Below, piece after piece: positions 1 through 11,374 of a stretch of 64,000 bases of DNA. The notes below the pieces were generated by a model that did no database searches, was not told the DNA's origin, and was given only the letters and a program-made list of their open reading frames with translations. Source of the DNA: Propionicicella superfundia DSM 22317 (GTDB lineage Bacteria > Actinomycetota > Actinomycetes > Propionibacteriales > Propionibacteriaceae); the NCBI RefSeq assembly GCF_000423465.1, contig NZ_KE384021.1:551164-615163 (forward strand), given 5' to 3'. Numbering within the stretch: position 1 is the stretch's first letter; each line of letters begins with the position of its first letter. The translations under genes were made by a program, and so were the position numbers.

Positions 1-806
1 CGCCGTTCGTCGTCGCCGCCGACGGCAACTCGGCTCGCCTGGCCATCGGAATGGGCATCCAACGCCGCCCCGACCGCCCGATGGGCGTCGCCGTGCGCAC
101 GTACTATCGCAGCCCGCGCCACGACGACGAATGGCTCGAGTCGTGGCTGGAGCTGTGGGACGGCGCACCGAACCAGTCCAGCCTCCTGCCGGGGTACGGC
201 TGGATCTTCGGCATGGGCGACGGCACCTGCAACGTCGGGCTCGGCATCCTCAACACGTCCCCCGCATTCGGCAAGGTCGACTACAAGGACCTGCTGCTGC
301 GCTGGCTCGCGAACACCCCGCCCGAGTGGGGATTCACCGATCCCGCCAACCAGATCGGCACCGTTCAGGGGGCAGCCCTGCCGATGGCGTTCAACCGGCA
401 GCCGATCTACACGCGCGGCCTCCTCCTCGTCGGGGACGCGGGGGGCATGGTGAACCCGTTCAACGGCGAGGGCATCGCCTACGCCATGGAGACCGCCGAA
501 CTGGCCGCGGACGCGATCGCCGAGGCGCACTATCGGGGCGCAGGGACGACGAGCGCCGAGCGCGCCCTCGCGGGGTACGAGGCCGCGGTGAAGGCCGAAC
601 TCGGCGGGTACTACCGGCTCGGCACGATCTTCGTGAAGCTCATCGGGCATCCGAAGATCATGCATCTCTGCACGACCTACGGACTGCCGCGGAAGACGCT
701 GATGCGCTTCGTCCACAAGCTGCTGGCCAACCTGACCGACAAGCGTGACGGCGACGTCATGGACCGGGTCATCAACGCCATGACGAGGATCGCTCCGTCG
801 GCATGA
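1..806 (+). CDS. Geranylgeranyl/menaquinone reductase family flavoprotein (5' partial)
   Basis: The frame is open from the window edge; the first codons read PFVVAADGNSARLAIGMG, which matches the second FAD-binding stretch (GADGxxSxVR type) of the geranylgeranyl reductase family. The N-terminal Rossmann motif lies outside the window. Downstream, GLLLVGDAGGMVNPFNGEGI (within about residues 140-160 of the visible part) is the family's C-terminal FAD-contacting GD motif. Members placed directly upstream of nuo in actinobacteria reduce a double bond of the menaquinone isoprenoid tail (MenJ type). That specific role is inferred here from the neighbours: complex I follows 25 bp later and a polyprenyl diphosphate synthase closes the block. 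It could also act on other isoprenoids. Confidence 0.85.
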   Translation, partial: PFVVAADGNSARLAIGMGIQRRPDRPMGVAVRTYYRSPRHDDEWLESWLELWDGAPNQSSLLPGYGWIFGMGDGTCNVGLGILNTSPAFGKVDYKDLLLRWLANTPPEWGFTDPANQIGTVQGAALPMAFNRQPIYTRGLLLVGDAGGMVNPFNGEGIAYAMETAELAADAIAEAHYRGAGTTSAERALAGYEAAVKAELGGYYRLGTIFVKLIGHPKIMHLCTTYGLPRKTLMRFVHKLLANLTDKRDGDVMDRVINAMTRIAPSA

Positions 807-831
807 TCAAGAGGAAGGAACCGGAGATCGG

Positions 832-1191
832 ATGAGTCCATACATTCCCCTGCTCGGGCTGCTGGCGCTGACCGCCGGGTTCTTGGCCATCGCAATCCTG
901 CTCAGCGTGAACGTCGGGCCCGCGCGGTACAACCGGGCGAAGTACGACAGCTATGAGTGCGGCATCGACCCGACCCCGCAGCCGGCCGGCGGCGGACGAT
1001 TCCCGGTGAAGTACTACGTCACCGCGATGCTGTTCATCGTCTTCGACGTCGAGATCGTGTTCCTGTACCCGTGGGCCGTCTCGTTCGACATGCTCGGGCT
1101 GTTCGCGCTCGTCGAGATGGCGCTTTTCGTCGCCACCGTGTTCATCGCCTACATCTACGTGCTGCGGCGCGGCGGGCTGGACTGGGAATAG
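832..1191 (+). CDS. nuoA: NADH-quinone oxidoreductase subunit A
   Basis: This 119-residue protein has three hydrophobic segments (about residues 5-27, 60-82 and 88-110) and the NuoA hallmark KYDSYECGIDP in the first loop, which includes the conserved Cys near the quinone site. It is a small membrane-arm subunit at the junction with the peripheral arm of complex I. The start ATG is preceded by a purine-rich GGAAGGAA stretch. It is the first gene of a 14-gene nuo operon that runs to about 16370. Confidence 0.96.
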   Translation: MSPYIPLLGLLALTAGFLAIAILLSVNVGPARYNRAKYDSYECGIDPTPQPAGGGRFPVKYYVTAMLFIVFDVEIVFLYPWAVSFDMLGLFALVEMALFVATVFIAYIYVLRRGGLDWE

Positions 1192-1221
1192 GCCGGCGGG
1201 CGAGGGAGGAGTTGAGCTTTC

Positions 1222-1779
1222 ATGGGCATTGAGGACAAGATCCCGCAGGGAGTCGTCCTGACCACCGTCGAGGGCCTGTTCGGCTGGATGCGGCAGGCGT
1301 CCTTCTGGCCGGCGACGTTCGGTCTCGCCTGTTGCGCGATCGAGATGATGGCCTACGGCGCCCCGCGGTTCGACGCCGGACGCTGGGGCCAGGAGGTGTT
1401 CCGCGCCTCTCCGCGGCAGGCCGACCTCATGATCATCTCGGGCCGGGTGAGCCAGAAGATGGCGCCGGTGCTGCGTCAGGTGTACGACCAGATGCCCAAT
1501 CCGAAGTGGGTCATGGCGATGGGGGTGTGCGCCTCGTCGGGCGGCATGTTCAACAACTACGCGATCGTGCAGGGCGGCGACCACATCGTGCCCGTCGACA
1601 TGTACGTCCCCGGCTGTCCGCCGCGTCCCGACATGCTCATCGACGCCATGTTCAAGCTCAAGAAGAACATCGTCGCGAAGCGCCCCATCGGCGCTCACGA
1701 GGTCGAACTGCAGGAGGCGGCGGAGAAGGCCGCGCTGGAGGCGCCCGCGACGATCGAGCTGAAGGGGCTCATGCGATGA
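1222..1779 (+). CDS. nuoB: NADH-quinone oxidoreductase subunit B
   Basis: This 185-residue peripheral-arm subunit holds the terminal 4Fe-4S cluster N2, which passes electrons to menaquinone. The ligands are visible: adjacent cysteines in [10 protein letters not shown], a third in GVCASSGG and a fourth in PGCPPRPD. The Shine-Dalgarno sequence GAGGGAGGAG lies upstream of the ATG. The C-terminal tail after about residue 160 is Ala/Glu-rich. Its stop overlaps the nuoC start (ATGA). Confidence 0.97.
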   Translation: MGIEDKIPQGVVLTTVEGLFGWMRQASFWPATFGLACCAIEMMAYGAPRFDAGRWGQEVFRASPRQADLMIISGRVSQKMAPVLRQVYDQMPNPKWVMAMGVCASSGGMFNNYAIVQGGDHIVPVDMYVPGCPPRPDMLIDAMFKLKKNIVAKRPIGAHEVELQEAAEKAALEAPATIELKGLMR

Positions 1780-2537
1780 GCGACGACAAGGCTGCCGAGA
1801 AGACGATCAGCGAGAAGGTCACCGATCCCGAGGCCGCCCCGAAGGAGGGCGTCGAGCGCGAGGACGCCCAGCCCGGAGCCGAGCTCGAGACCGCCGGCGA
1901 GACCTTCGAAGGACGCGTCCGCACGGGCATGTGGTCCGACGGCTCGGGCGACACGTCGGGGTACGGCCGCATCACCCGCGTCGTCGCGCCGCCGCAGGCG
2001 ACCGAGGCTCCGCTCGGCGAATGGTACGACGACGCCGCCCGGCGGCTGTCGGTGCTGGTGCAGGACCCGATCCTGAAGGCCGTCGTCGATCGCGGCGAAC
2101 TCACGCTCTACGTCCCCCGCGAGAAGATCGTCGAGATCCTGCAGCAACTGCGCGACGACGCGCACCTGCGGTTCGAGTCGTTCTCCGGGGTGTCCGGGGT
2201 GCACTACCCCGAGGCGACGGGCGAGGAGTTCCACGTCGTCTACCACCTGCAGTCGATGACCCACAACCGTCGGCTGCGCGTCGAGGCGACCGTGCCCGAC
2301 GCCGATCCGCACATCGCGTCGGTCGTGCCGGTGTACCCGGCCGCCGACTGGCACGAGCGTGAGACGTGGGACATGTTCGGCGTGATCTTCGACGGTCATC
2401 CGTCGCTCACCCGCATCCTGATGCCGGACGACTGGGTCGGGCATCCGCAGCGCAAGGACTACCCGCTGGGTGGCATTCCCGTCGAGTACAAGGGAGCGGT
2501 CGTGCCGCCCCCGGATCAGCGGAGGACGTACCGATGA
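1776..2537 (+). CDS. nuoC: NADH-quinone oxidoreductase subunit C
   Basis: This 253-residue hydrophilic subunit forms part of the connecting fragment with NuoD. The ATG at 1776 overlaps the nuoB stop (ATGA), which decides the start although the frame stays open far upstream. The first 60 or so residues are an acidic, low-complexity extension absent from the shortest NuoC proteins. The diagnostic block [16 protein letters not shown] followed by [11 protein letters not shown] (about residues 195-235) is the NuoC 30-kDa subunit signature. It ends by overlapping the nuoD ATG. Confidence 0.95.
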   Translation: MSDDKAAEKTISEKVTDPEAAPKEGVEREDAQPGAELETAGETFEGRVRTGMWSDGSGDTSGYGRITRVVAPPQATEAPLGEWYDDAARRLSVLVQDPILKAVVDRGELTLYVPREKIVEILQQLRDDAHLRFESFSGVSGVHYPEATGEEFHVVYHLQSMTHNRRLRVEATVPDADPHIASVVPVYPAADWHERETWDMFGVIFDGHPSLTRILMPDDWVGHPQRKDYPLGGIPVEYKGAVVPPPDQRRTYR

Positions 2538-3883
2538 CAGCACAGTCCAGCGACTTCTACGCCGCGCCCGGGTCCGAGCCCACCGAGGGCCGTGTGTACA
2601 CCGCGATGGGCGGCGGAGACTTCGACGCCATCGCCCAGGAGCAGGCCGAGCGCGGCGACGAGACGCTCGTCATCAACATGGGCCCCCAGCACCCGTCGAC
2701 CCACGGCGTGCTGCGCCTCATCCTCGAGTGCGACGGCGAGACCGTCGTCTCCATCCGGCCGGGCATCGGCTTCCTGCACACCGGCATCGAGAAGAACATG
2801 GAGTTCCGGTCCTGGACGCAGGGGACGGCCTTCGTGACCCGCATGGACTACGTCGCCCCGCTGTTCAACGAGACCGCGTACTGCCTGTCGGTGGAGCGGC
2901 TGCTCGGCATCGAGGACCGGATTCCCGAGCGCGCCCAGGTCATCCGCGTCCTGATGATGGAGCTGTGCCGGATCGCGTCCCACCTCGTCGCGGTCGGGAC
3001 GGGCGGGATGGAGATCGGCGCGCTCACGGTCATGACGATCGGCTTCCGCGAGCGCGAGATGATCCTCGACTTCTTCGAGGCCGTCACCGGCCTGCGCATG
3101 AACCACGCCTACATCCGGCCCGGCGGCGTCGCCAACGACCTGCCCGAGAACGCGCTGTCGCATCTGCGCGAGCTCGTCGCCTGGCTGCACAAGCACCTGC
3201 CCGAGTACGCGGCGTTCTGCAACGAGAACCCGATCTTCAAGCTCCGCATGTCGGGCGTCGCGTACCAGGACCTCACCGCCTGCATGGCGATGGCGGTCAC
3301 CGGACCGGTGCTGCGCTCCACCGGGTTCGACTGGGACCTGCGCAAGAAGCAGCCCTACTGCGGCTACGAGACCTACGAGTTCGACGTTCCGACCTGGGAC
3401 ACGTGCGACGCCTACGGGCGCTTCCGGGTGCGACTGGCCGAGATGTGGGAGTCGCTGCGGATCGTCGAGCAGTGCGCCGAACGCCTGGAGGCGTCGGTCG
3501 GCCAACCGGTCATGGTGGACGATCCGCTCATCGCCTGGCCCGCGCAGCTCACGCTCGGCCCCGACGGCCAGGGCAACTCCAACGAGCACATCCGCCACAT
3601 CATGGGCGAGTCGATGGAGGCGCTGATCCATCACTTCAAGATCGTGACCGAAGGCTTCCGCGTTCCTCCCGGCCAGGTGTACGTGCCGATCGAGTCCCCG
3701 AAGGGAGAACTCGGCTGCCATGTCGTGTCCGACGGCGGCACGCGACCGTACCGGGCGCATGTCCGCGACCCAGGGTTCAACCATCTGCAGTCCGTCCCGA
3801 TCCAGTGCGAGGGCGGCATGATCTCCGACGTCGTGGTGGCGGTCGGTTCCCTCGATCCGGTGATGGGAGGTGTCGACCGGTGA
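2534..3883 (+). CDS. nuoD: NADH-quinone oxidoreductase subunit D
   Basis: This 449-residue 49-kDa-type subunit forms the quinone-reaction chamber with Nuo[18 protein letters not shown] near residue 50 is the family signature and contains the His of the quinone pocket. The C-terminus, [37 protein letters not shown] with the usual terminal DR, is also typical. The start ATG at 2534 lies in an ATGA overlap with nuoC and follows CGGAGGACG. An upstream in-frame extension exists but is only a shadow of nuoC. Confidence 0.97.
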   Translation: MTAQSSDFYAAPGSEPTEGRVYTAMGGGDFDAIAQEQAERGDETLVINMGPQHPSTHGVLRLILECDGETVVSIRPGIGFLHTGIEKNMEFRSWTQGTAFVTRMDYVAPLFNETAYCLSVERLLGIEDRIPERAQVIRVLMMELCRIASHLVAVGTGGMEIGALTVMTIGFREREMILDFFEAVTGLRMNHAYIRPGGVANDLPENALSHLRELVAWLHKHLPEYAAFCNENPIFKLRMSGVAYQDLTACMAMAVTGPVLRSTGFDWDLRKKQPYCGYETYEFDVPTWDTCDAYGRFRVRLAEMWESLRIVEQCAERLEASVGQPVMVDDPLIAWPAQLTLGPDGQGNSNEHIRHIMGESMEALIHHFKIVTEGFRVPPGQVYVPIESPKGELGCHVVSDGGTRPYRAHVRDPGFNHLQSVPIQCEGGMISDVVVAVGSLDPVMGGVDR

Positions 3884-4653
3884 GCGATCTGTCGAACACG
3901 GGCGTCGGCGGGACGGAGTCCGCCCACGCGGGCGAGCAGGGACACGGCTTCGAATCGTTCTTCCCGGACTCCGGGGGCGTGGACCAGTCCGACGCGTCGA
4001 CGAACATCGACGACGAGACGATTGCCGAGTTGCGCGAGCTCGCGGGCCGTTACCCGCAGGCCCGCTCGGCGTTGCTGCCGATGCTGCATCTCGTGCAGAG
4101 CGTCGACGGACGGATCTCGCCGCGCGGCATCGAGGTGTGCGCCGAGATCCTCGGCATCACGACCGCGCAGGTCTCGGGAGTGGCGACGTTCTACACGATG
4201 TACAAGCGTCGTCCGGCCGGCAAGCACCATGTCGGCGTCTGCACGACGGCGCTGTGCGCCGTGATGGGCGGCGACTACCTCCTCGACCACGTCTGCTCCA
4301 AACTCGGCATCCGGCCCGACGAGACGACGCCCGACGGGACGTTCTCGCTGGAGCGGATCGAGTGCAACGCAGCCTGCGACTACGCGCCGGTGATGATGGT
4401 CAACTGGGAGTTCATGGACAACATGACCCCCGAGAAGGCCGACGAACTGCTCGACAGGCTGGCGGCCGATGAGCCCGTCGCGTCCAGCCGGGGTGCGACG
4501 ATCACGAGCTGGCGGGAGGCCGAGCGCGTCCTCGCCGGGTTCCCCGACGGACGTGCCGACGAAGGCCCGACGGCCGGCGAGGCGTCCAAGCTGGGCCTGA
4601 ACATCGCCGCCGAGCACGGCTGGGCGGCACCGACCGCGGAGGAGGCGAAATGA
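3880..4653 (+). CDS. nuoE: NADH-quinone oxidoreductase subunit E
   Basis: This 257-residue subunit carries the 2Fe-2S cluster N1a of the NADH-oxidising module. The ligand pattern CTTALC (C-x4-C) and, about 40 residues later, [10 protein letters not shown] (C-x3-C) is intact. It starts with GTG at 3880, overlapping the nuoD stop. At 257 residues it is longer than the typical 160-180. About 50 acidic N-terminal residues and about 60 residues after the cluster domain are extra, which is common in actinobacterial NuoE. An ATGA overlap couples it to nuoF. Confidence 0.95.
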   Translation: MSDLSNTGVGGTESAHAGEQGHGFESFFPDSGGVDQSDASTNIDDETIAELRELAGRYPQARSALLPMLHLVQSVDGRISPRGIEVCAEILGITTAQVSGVATFYTMYKRRPAGKHHVGVCTTALCAVMGGDYLLDHVCSKLGIRPDETTPDGTFSLERIECNAACDYAPVMMVNWEFMDNMTPEKADELLDRLAADEPVASSRGATITSWREAERVLAGFPDGRADEGPTAGEASKLGLNIAAEHGWAAPTAEEAK

Positions 4654-5972
4654 CCGATCCGCTGACTCCTGTCCTCACGGCCAACTGGGGCGACGAGCAG
4701 GCGTGGAAGCTCGCGAGCTACGAGCGCCGCGGCGGATACCAGGGGATGCGCGCCGCATTGCGGATGACGCCGCCCGAGGTCATCTCCCTCGTGAAGGACT
4801 CCGGGCTCCGCGGACGTGGCGGCGCCGGTTTCCCGACGGGCATGAAGTGGAGCTTCGTGCCGCAGGACAACCCCAACCCGAAATACCTCGTCGTCAACTC
4901 CGACGAGTCCGAGCCGGGCACCTGCAAGGACATGCCGCTCCTGCTGGCCTCCCCGCACACCCTCGTCGAGGGCATCGTCATCGCCTCGTATGCGATCGGC
5001 GTGTCGCACGCGTTCATCTACTGCCGTGGCGAGGTGCTGCACGTCATCCGCCGCCTGCAGCAGGCCGTTCGCGAGGCGTACGCCGCCGGATATGCGGGAT
5101 CGAACATCCTGGGCAGCGGGTTCGATCTGGAGATCACCGTCCATGCGGGCGCCGGTGCGTACATCTGCGGCGAGGAGACGGCCCTGCTCGACTCGCTGGA
5201 GGGGCGCCGCGGGCAGCCCCGGCTGCGGCCGCCGTTCCCCGCTGTCGCGGGCTTGTACGCGTGCCCGACGGTCATCAACAACGTCGAGTCCATCGCGTCC
5301 GTCCCTGCCATCGTGAAGAACGGCAGCGAGTGGTTCAAGCAGATGGGCACCGAGAAGTCCAACGGCATGACGATCTACTCGTTGTCGGGGCATGTGGCGC
5401 GGCCCGGGCAGTTCGAGGCGCCGTTGGGCGTCACGCTGCGCACCCTGCTGGAGCTGTCCGGCGGGATCCGCGCCGGGCACCAGTTGAAGTTCTGGACGCC
5501 GGGAGGCTCGTCGACGCCGATCCTCACCGACGAGCACCTCGATCTGTCCCTCGACTACGAGGGCATGGCCGGGGCCGGGACGATGCTGGGCACGAAGGCG
5601 CTGCAGATCTTCGACGAGACGACGTCGGTGGTGCGGACGACGCTGCGCTGGGTCGAGTTCTACAAGCACGAGTCGTGCGGCAAGTGCACCCCGTGCCGAG
5701 AGGGCACCTGGTGGCTCGTGCAACTGCTGCACCGGTTCGAGGCCGGGACGGCGGTCGACGGAGACGTCGACAAGCTGCTGGACGTCTGCGACAACATCGG
5801 CGGCAAGTCGTTCTGCGCGCTCGCCGACGGAGCCGTCGCATGCGTGACCAGCGCGGTGCGGCACTTCCGGACCGAGTTCGAGGCCGGCTACAGCACGCCC
5901 GCCTGGGAGCTGTTCCCGTACCGCGAGAGCGCGCTGTTCGAGGTCCGCGAGCGTGAGGGGGCAGGAGTATGA
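4650..5972 (+). CDS. nuoF: NADH-quinone oxidoreductase subunit F
   Basis: This 440-residue NADH- and FMN-binding subunit oxidises NADH and feeds electrons to the Fe-S chain. [14 protein letters not shown] (about residues 50-65) is the Gly-rich NADH/FMN motif. [19 protein letters not shown] is the second conserved block. [12 protein letters not shown] near residue 345, plus a later Cys in KSFCALADG, ligates 4Fe-4S cluster N3. It is ATGA-coupled to nuoE and overlaps nuoG by four bases. Confidence 0.97.
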   Translation: MTDPLTPVLTANWGDEQAWKLASYERRGGYQGMRAALRMTPPEVISLVKDSGLRGRGGAGFPTGMKWSFVPQDNPNPKYLVVNSDESEPGTCKDMPLLLASPHTLVEGIVIASYAIGVSHAFIYCRGEVLHVIRRLQQAVREAYAAGYAGSNILGSGFDLEITVHAGAGAYICGEETALLDSLEGRRGQPRLRPPFPAVAGLYACPTVINNVESIASVPAIVKNGSEWFKQMGTEKSNGMTIYSLSGHVARPGQFEAPLGVTLRTLLELSGGIRAGHQLKFWTPGGSSTPILTDEHLDLSLDYEGMAGAGTMLGTKALQIFDETTSVVRTTLRWVEFYKHESCGKCTPCREGTWWLVQLLHRFEAGTAVDGDVDKLLDVCDNIGGKSFCALADGAVACVTSAVRHFRTEFEAGYSTPAWELFPYRESALFEVREREGAGV

Positions 5973-8371
5973 GCGTCCAGGCCAAGCCCACCGAGGTCGC
6001 GGAGCGGCCGCCGAGCGTCACCGTGACGATCGACGGCATCGCCGTCGAGGTGCCCAAGGGAACGCTGGTCATCCGCGCCGCCGAGATGATCGGCATCGCG
6101 ATCCCGCGGTTCTGCGACCACCCGCTGCTCGACCCGGTCGGCGCATGCCGGCAGTGCATGGTCGAGGTTCCCGACATGGGCAACGGCCGCGGCATGCCGA
6201 AGCCGCAGGCGTCCTGCACGCTGGAATGCGCCGACGGCATGAAGGTCGCCACGCAGCGGACCAGCGAGAAGGCCGAGAAGGCCCAGCGCGGCATGATCGA
6301 GCTGCTGCTGGTCAACCACCCGCTCGACTGCCCGATCTGCGACAAGGGCGGCGAATGCCCGTTGCAGAACCAGGCGATGAGCACCGGCAACGGCGAGTCG
6401 CGGTTCGACGGCCTGAAGCGCACCTACCCCAAGCCGGTCAACGTGTCGGCGCAGATCCTCCTCGACCGTGAGCGGTGCGTGCTGTGCGCCCGCTGCACCC
6501 GGTTCAGCGAGCAGATCTCCGGCGACCCCTTCATCGCCCTCGTCGAGCGCGGCGCGCTGCAGCAGATCGGCCGGTACGAGACCGAGCCGTACGACTCCTA
6601 CTTCTCCGGCAACGTCGTCCAGATCTGCCCCGTCGGTGCGCTCACGAGCGCGGCGTACCGGTTCCAGTCCAGGCCGTTCGACCTGGTCAGCACCCCGGTC
6701 ACCTGTGAGCACTGCGCCTCCGGCTGCCAGTTGCGCACCGACCATCGCCACTTCCAGGTCAAGCGGCGCCTTGCGGGCGACCTGCCCGAGGTGAACGAGG
6801 AGTGGAACTGCGACCGGGGCCGGTTCGCGTTCGTCTCCGGGCGCGGCTCCGACCGGCTGACCTACCCGCTGATCCGTGAGAACGGCGAGTTGCGCCCGGC
6901 CTCGTGGCCCGAGGCCATCGACGCGGCCGTCGCCGGACTGCGGCGGATCGGGACGTCGGCGGGCGTCGTGACCGGCGGACGACTCACGCTGGAGGCCGCG
7001 TACGCGTACTCCAAGTTCGCCCGCACCGTTCTGGGAACCAACAACGTCGACTTCCGGGCCCGGCCGCACACCTCCGAGGAGGCCGAGTTCCTCGCGGCGC
7101 TCGTCGCGGGCCGCCGGCTGGGGGAGGGCGTGACCTACGCCGATCTCGAGACGGCCGCCAAGGTCATCTGCGTGGCGTTCGAGCCCGAGGACGAGTCGCC
7201 GATCGTCTTCCTGCGGCTGCGGAAGGCGGCGCGCAAGAAGAAGCTCGCGATCCAGGTCGTGTCCCCGTACCGCTCGCGGGGCACCGAGAAGATGCTGGCC
7301 GAGCACGTCCCGGCGATCGGAGCCGAGGCGATCTCGGGGCTGACCGCCGACGCCGGCACGATCATCCTCGTCGGTGAGCGGGCGGCACAGACCCAGGGGA
7401 TGCTGTCCGCGGTGGCCGAGCTCGCCGCTCGCACCGGAGCGCGCCTCGCGTGGGTGCCCCGGCGTGCCGGTGACCGCGGCGCGATCGAGGCCGGCTGTCT
7501 GCCGAACCTGCTGCCGGGCGGGCGCCCGGTCGCCGACAACGCCGCCAGGGTCGACGTGGCCGCCTCGTGGGGGGTCGACAGGCTTCCCGCCGGCGAAGGA
7601 CTCGATGCCGATTCGCAGTTCGCCGCCGCGAGCGACGGACAGCTCAAGGGCCTGATCGTGGCCGGTGTCGAGCCGGCCGATTTCGCCTCCCGCGACGCCG
7701 TGCTGGCCGGTCTGGAGGCCGCCGAGTTCGTCTTGAGCCTCGAAACGAGGGCGTCCGAGGTGACCGAACGCGCCGACGTGGTGCTGCCCGTCGCCCTGCT
7801 GGAGACGCACGCGGGCACCTTCCTCAACTGGGAGCACCGGCCCGGGCCGGTCGAGGCCGTGGTCAAGAGCCGACACACCCCGATGACCGATCTGCGGATC
7901 CTCGCCGCTCTCGCCGATGCGGTCGGCACCCCGCTCGGCATCCGCACCGTGGCATCCGCACAGGCGGAGATCGCCGAGCTCGGCGTATGGGAGGGGCCCC
8001 GCCCCGCCACACCCGTCCTGCCGACCGCCCCGCGGGGCGGCGAGGTGACTCTCACGTCGTGGCGGCAGCTCATCGACGGCAGCAGGGCCAATGACGGCGA
8101 ACCGGCCCTGCTCGAGACGGCCCGGCCGGTCGTCGCCCGCGTCAGTCCTGCGACGGCGGAGCGGCTCGGGCTCGGCGCGGAGCTGCGGCTGTCGTCGGCG
8201 ACGGGATCGCACGATTTCGCGGTCGTCACGGATCCGTCCATGGTGGACGACGCCGTGTGGATCCCGGGCAACTTCTTCGACGGCAGCCTCGGGACGCTGG
8301 GAGTCGTTCCCGGCGAGGCCGTCACGGTCGTCCCGGCATCCGAGTTGGTGTCGGCAGGAGGTAACGCATGA
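5969..8371 (+). CDS. nuoG: NADH-quinone oxidoreductase subunit G
   Basis: This 800-residue subunit is the largest of the peripheral arm. N-terminal cysteines [19 protein letters not shown] and then CTLEC hold the 2Fe-2S cluster N1b. [13 protein letters not shown] and [10 protein letters not shown]...CPVGAL hold further 4Fe-4S clusters. CEHCASGC plus a later Cys in NCDRGRF supplies the C-x2-C-x3-C-x(n)-C site of the extra cluster N7, found in some bacterial NuoG. The rest is a molybdopterin-oxidoreductase-like domain without catalytic function in complex I. It is ATGA-coupled on both sides. Confidence 0.96.
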   Translation: MSVQAKPTEVAERPPSVTVTIDGIAVEVPKGTLVIRAAEMIGIAIPRFCDHPLLDPVGACRQCMVEVPDMGNGRGMPKPQASCTLECADGMKVATQRTSEKAEKAQRGMIELLLVNHPLDCPICDKGGECPLQNQAMSTGNGESRFDGLKRTYPKPVNVSAQILLDRERCVLCARCTRFSEQISGDPFIALVERGALQQIGRYETEPYDSYFSGNVVQICPVGALTSAAYRFQSRPFDLVSTPVTCEHCASGCQLRTDHRHFQVKRRLAGDLPEVNEEWNCDRGRFAFVSGRGSDRLTYPLIRENGELRPASWPEAIDAAVAGLRRIGTSAGVVTGGRLTLEAAYAYSKFARTVLGTNNVDFRARPHTSEEAEFLAALVAGRRLGEGVTYADLETAAKVICVAFEPEDESPIVFLRLRKAARKKKLAIQVVSPYRSRGTEKMLAEHVPAIGAEAISGLTADAGTIILVGERAAQTQGMLSAVAELAARTGARLAWVPRRAGDRGAIEAGCLPNLLPGGRPVADNAARVDVAASWGVDRLPAGEGLDADSQFAAASDGQLKGLIVAGVEPADFASRDAVLAGLEAAEFVLSLETRASEVTERADVVLPVALLETHAGTFLNWEHRPGPVEAVVKSRHTPMTDLRILAALADAVGTPLGIRTVASAQAEIAELGVWEGPRPATPVLPTAPRGGEVTLTSWRQLIDGSRANDGEPALLETARPVVARVSPATAERLGLGAELRLSSATGSHDFAVVTDPSMVDDAVWIPGNFFDGSLGTLGVVPGEAVTVVPASELVSAGGNA

Positions 8372-9720
8372 GCCCGCTCGATCTGTCCCTCTTCGGCACC
8401 GACCCCTGGTGGCTCGTGCTGCTGAAGGTCGTCGTGCTGTTCGTGCTGCTGCTCGTCTGGACGATCTTCAACGTCTGGTACGAGCGCCGGCTCGTCGGCA
8501 AGATGCAGCACCGCCTCGGCCCGATCATGAACGGCCCCTTCGGCCTGTTCCAGGCGCTCGCCGACGGCGCGAAGCTGCTCCTCAAGGAGGACTTCCGGCC
8601 CTCGAAGGCGTCGGGCTTCCTCTACACGCTGGCCCCGATCATCTCGGGCACGGCCGCGTTCACCGCGTGGGCGGTCATCCCGTTCGGCGGCGAGGTCGAG
8701 ATCTTCGGGGTGCGAACGCGGCTGCAGTTGACGGACATGCCGGTGTCGACCCTGGTCATCCTGGCCGTGGCGTCGGTCGGCATCTACGGCTTCGTGCTGG
8801 CCGGCTGGTCGTCGTCCAGCCCCTACTCGCTGCTCGGCGGTCTGCGCTCCAGCGCTCAGATGATCTCCTACGAGCTGTCCATGGGCCTGTCCTTCGTCGC
8901 GGTCTTCCTCTACGCCGGCACGATGTCGACCTCCGAGGTGGTCGAGGCGCAGGCGCGCCCGCTCGCTCCCTTCGGTCTCGACATCGGTCTGCAGCAGTGG
9001 TACTGGCTGCTGCTGGCGCCCAGCTTCGTCATCTACGTCATCTCGATGGTCGGCGAGACGAACCGCGCCCCGTTCGACCTGCCCGAGTGCGAGTCCGAGC
9101 TCGTGTCCGGTCACCTCACCGAGTACACGGGTTTCCGCTACGCCATCTACTTCCTCGCCGAGTACATCAACATGGCGACGGTGTCGGCCGTTGCCACGAC
9201 GCTGTTCGTCGGCGGGTACCACGCGCCCTGGCCCATCAACGTCCTGCTCCCGGTCCTCGACCAGGGCTGGTTCGGGCCGCTGTGGTTCGTCATCAAGGTG
9301 CAGCTCTTCATCTCTCTGTTCGTGTGGCTGCGCGGCACCTTGCCGCGGTTCCGCTACGACCAGTTCATGGATCTCGGCTGGAAGTGGATGATCCCCATCT
9401 CGGTGGTGTGGGTCATGGCCATCGCCACCATCCGCATCGTCCTCACCGACGAGCAGGTGCGCACGGGCCCGCTGCCGTGGATCGTGGCCGCGATCGTCGT
9501 GGTCGTCCTCGTCGCCCTGCTCATCGCCGGGCGTGAGCCACCGGAGACGGAGACCGAGGAGACGGACATCGGCGAGCCGTTCGACGCGTTCGCCGGAGGC
9601 TTCCCCGTCCCGCCGATGGCCGGTCAGGTGCTGCCGGAGTTCGCCGGCGTGATGCGGGCGCAACCCGCCGAGGAGCCTGCGCCCGCGGCGGCGGACGCCG
9701 CGAAGGAGGCTGATTCCTGA
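8368..9720 (+). CDS. nuoH: NADH-quinone oxidoreductase subunit H
   Basis: This 450-residue membrane subunit forms the entrance of the quinone channel. About eight hydrophobic helices are visible. The acidic loop [19 protein letters not shown] near residue 235 is the NuoH signature and lies in the proton/quinone coupling region. The last roughly 60 residues are a hydrophilic Pro/Ala/Glu-rich tail, longer than in E. coli NuoH but common in actinobacteria. The TGA stop shares its last base with the nuoI ATG (TGATG). Confidence 0.97.
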   Translation: MSPLDLSLFGTDPWWLVLLKVVVLFVLLLVWTIFNVWYERRLVGKMQHRLGPIMNGPFGLFQALADGAKLLLKEDFRPSKASGFLYTLAPIISGTAAFTAWAVIPFGGEVEIFGVRTRLQLTDMPVSTLVILAVASVGIYGFVLAGWSSSSPYSLLGGLRSSAQMISYELSMGLSFVAVFLYAGTMSTSEVVEAQARPLAPFGLDIGLQQWYWLLLAPSFVIYVISMVGETNRAPFDLPECESELVSGHLTEYTGFRYAIYFLAEYINMATVSAVATTLFVGGYHAPWPINVLLPVLDQGWFGPLWFVIKVQLFISLFVWLRGTLPRFRYDQFMDLGWKWMIPISVVWVMAIATIRIVLTDEQVRTGPLPWIVAAIVVVVLVALLIAGREPPETETEETDIGEPFDAFAGGFPVPPMAGQVLPEFAGVMRAQPAEEPAPAAADAAKEADS

Positions 9721-10265
9721 TGGGACTGTTCGACGCCTGGGCGGGGTTCGGGATCACGTTCCGGACCATCTTCCGCAAGACGTTCACCCAGGACTACCCG
9801 CTCAAGCCGAAGGTCACAGCCCCGCGGTTCCACGGCCGGCACCAGCTCAACCGGTGGCCGGACGGGCTGGAGAAGTGCGTCGGCTGCGAGCTGTGCGCGT
9901 GGGCGTGTCCGGCGGATGCGATCTACGTGGAGGGCGCCGACAACACCGAGGAGGAGCGGTACTCGCCGGGCGAGCGCTACGGCCGCGTGTACCAGATCAA
10001 CTACCTGCGGTGCATCCTCTGCGGCCTGTGCATCGAGGCCTGCCCCACGCGGGCACTCACGATGACCAACGAGTTCGAGCTGGCCGACACGACCCGCGCG
10101 AAGATGATCTACGAGAAGCACCAGTTGCTGGCGCCGCTGCTGCCCGGCATGGAACAGCCTCCGCACCCGCGGCGGCTGGGGGACGACGAGCTGGACTACT
10201 TCCGCGGTCTCCCCGACACCGGCACGCCCGACACCCGCACCGGTGCCCCGGGAGGTGAAGCATGA
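9720..10265 (+). CDS. nuoI: NADH-quinone oxidoreductase subunit I
   Basis: This 181-residue ferredoxin-like subunit carries two 4Fe-4S clusters (N6a and N6b). The two motifs [12 protein letters not shown] (about residues 53-64) and [12 protein letters not shown] (about 99-110) are complete. It bridges the NuoG/NuoE/NuoF electron chain to N2 in NuoB. Its start overlaps the nuoH stop by one base and its stop overlaps the nuoJ ATG. Confidence 0.97.
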   Translation: MGLFDAWAGFGITFRTIFRKTFTQDYPLKPKVTAPRFHGRHQLNRWPDGLEKCVGCELCAWACPADAIYVEGADNTEEERYSPGERYGRVYQINYLRCILCGLCIEACPTRALTMTNEFELADTTRAKMIYEKHQLLAPLLPGMEQPPHPRRLGDDELDYFRGLPDTGTPDTRTGAPGGEA

Positions 10266-11068
10266 GCCCCGCACTGTTGCCGCTCGTCACCGGGACCGAG
10301 GTCGCGTTCTGGATCTGTGCACCGTTGATGGTGCTCCTGGCGTTCGGCGTCATCCTCGCGCGCAAGCCGGTGCACTCCGCGATGTCCATGGCCGGTGTGA
10401 TGGTCCTGCTGGCCGTCCTGTACGCGTCCCTGGACGCCCCGTTCCTGTTCGTCGTCCAGATCATCGTGTACACGGGTGCGGTCCTCATGCTGTTCCTGTT
10501 CGTCATGATGCTCGTCGGCGTCGATACGAAGGACTCGATCGTCGAGACGCTGAAGGGTCAGCGCCCGTTGGCGATCCTGGCCGCCGTCGGTCTGTTCGCT
10601 CTGCTCGTGTTCGGCATCGGCGGGCAGATCCAGAGCGCGACCGGACTCGACGCCGCCAACAGCGCGTACGGGGGCAACGTGCAGGGGATCGCGGCGCTGA
10701 TCTTCGGGCGCTACGTCTTCGTGTTCGAGCTCACCTCGGCGCTGCTCATCACGGCGGCCGTGGGGGCGATGGTGCTGGCTCATGCGCGTCGCCTCGAGAA
10801 GCGTCCCGGCCAGAAGGAGCTGGCGGCCAGGCGCATCGAGGAGTACAAGACGTCCGGGGCACATCCCGGACCGCTGCCCAACTCGGGCGTGTTCGCCACG
10901 AACAACTCGATTGCGACCCCCGCGCTGCTGCCCGACGGGTCGGTGGCCGAGAAGTCGGTGTCGCAGACGCTCGTCCATCGCGGCGCGATCATCGACTCCC
11001 CCGAGGTCGGGGCGGTCACGGCGAAGAACTTCGCGGCGATCGAGGATGTGCGGGAGGACGAGGAATGA
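10262..11068 (+). CDS. nuoJ: NADH-quinone oxidoreductase subunit J
   Basis: This 268-residue membrane-arm subunit has five hydrophobic segments in the first 170 residues, including the TM3 region [19 protein letters not shown], which holds the pi-bulge helix known from complex I structures. Residues after about 180 form a hydrophilic tail that makes this NuoJ longer than the roughly 180-residue E. coli protein. It is ATGA-coupled to nuoI and overlaps nuoK. Confidence 0.95.
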   Translation: MSPALLPLVTGTEVAFWICAPLMVLLAFGVILARKPVHSAMSMAGVMVLLAVLYASLDAPFLFVVQIIVYTGAVLMLFLFVMMLVGVDTKDSIVETLKGQRPLAILAAVGLFALLVFGIGGQIQSATGLDAANSAYGGNVQGIAALIFGRYVFVFELTSALLITAAVGAMVLAHARRLEKRPGQKELAARRIEEYKTSGAHPGPLPNSGVFATNNSIATPALLPDGSVAEKSVSQTLVHRGAIIDSPEVGAVTAKNFAAIEDVREDEE

Positions 11069-11364
11069 ACCCCGAGAACTACATCATCCTGGCGGCGCTG
11101 CTGTTCGCCATCGGCACGGTCGGGGTGATGATCCGCCGCAACGCGCTCATCATCTTCATGTCGATCGAGCTGATGCTGAACTCCTGCAACCTGGCGCTGG
11201 CGACGTTCGCCTACGCCTGGGGCAACCTGGAAGGACAACTCGCCGCCTTCTTCGTCATGGTGGTCGCCGCCGCCGAGGTCGTGGTGGGCCTGGCGATCAT
11301 CGTCACCATCTACCGCACGCGCAAGTCGACCTCGGTCGACGAGGCCAACCTGCTCAAGCTGTGA
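11065..11364 (+). CDS. nuoK: NADH-quinone oxidoreductase subunit K
   Basis: This 99-residue protein has three transmembrane helices. [17 protein letters not shown] carries the conserved membrane-embedded Glu of the proton path in helix 2; a second acidic residue lies in [13 protein letters not shown]. It is MrpC-like and links the quinone site to the antiporter-like subunits. The ATG at 11065 overlaps the nuoJ stop, and the length matches the family exactly. Confidence 0.96.
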   Translation: MNPENYIILAALLFAIGTVGVMIRRNALIIFMSIELMLNSCNLALATFAYAWGNLEGQLAAFFVMVVAAAEVVVGLAIIVTIYRTRKSTSVDEANLLKL

Positions 11365-11374
11365 GGGACGAGTC

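Noticed and set aside
2516..3784. Long minus-strand frame opposite nuoD
   Set aside because: Antisense shadow; the plus strand encodes an unmistakable NuoD.
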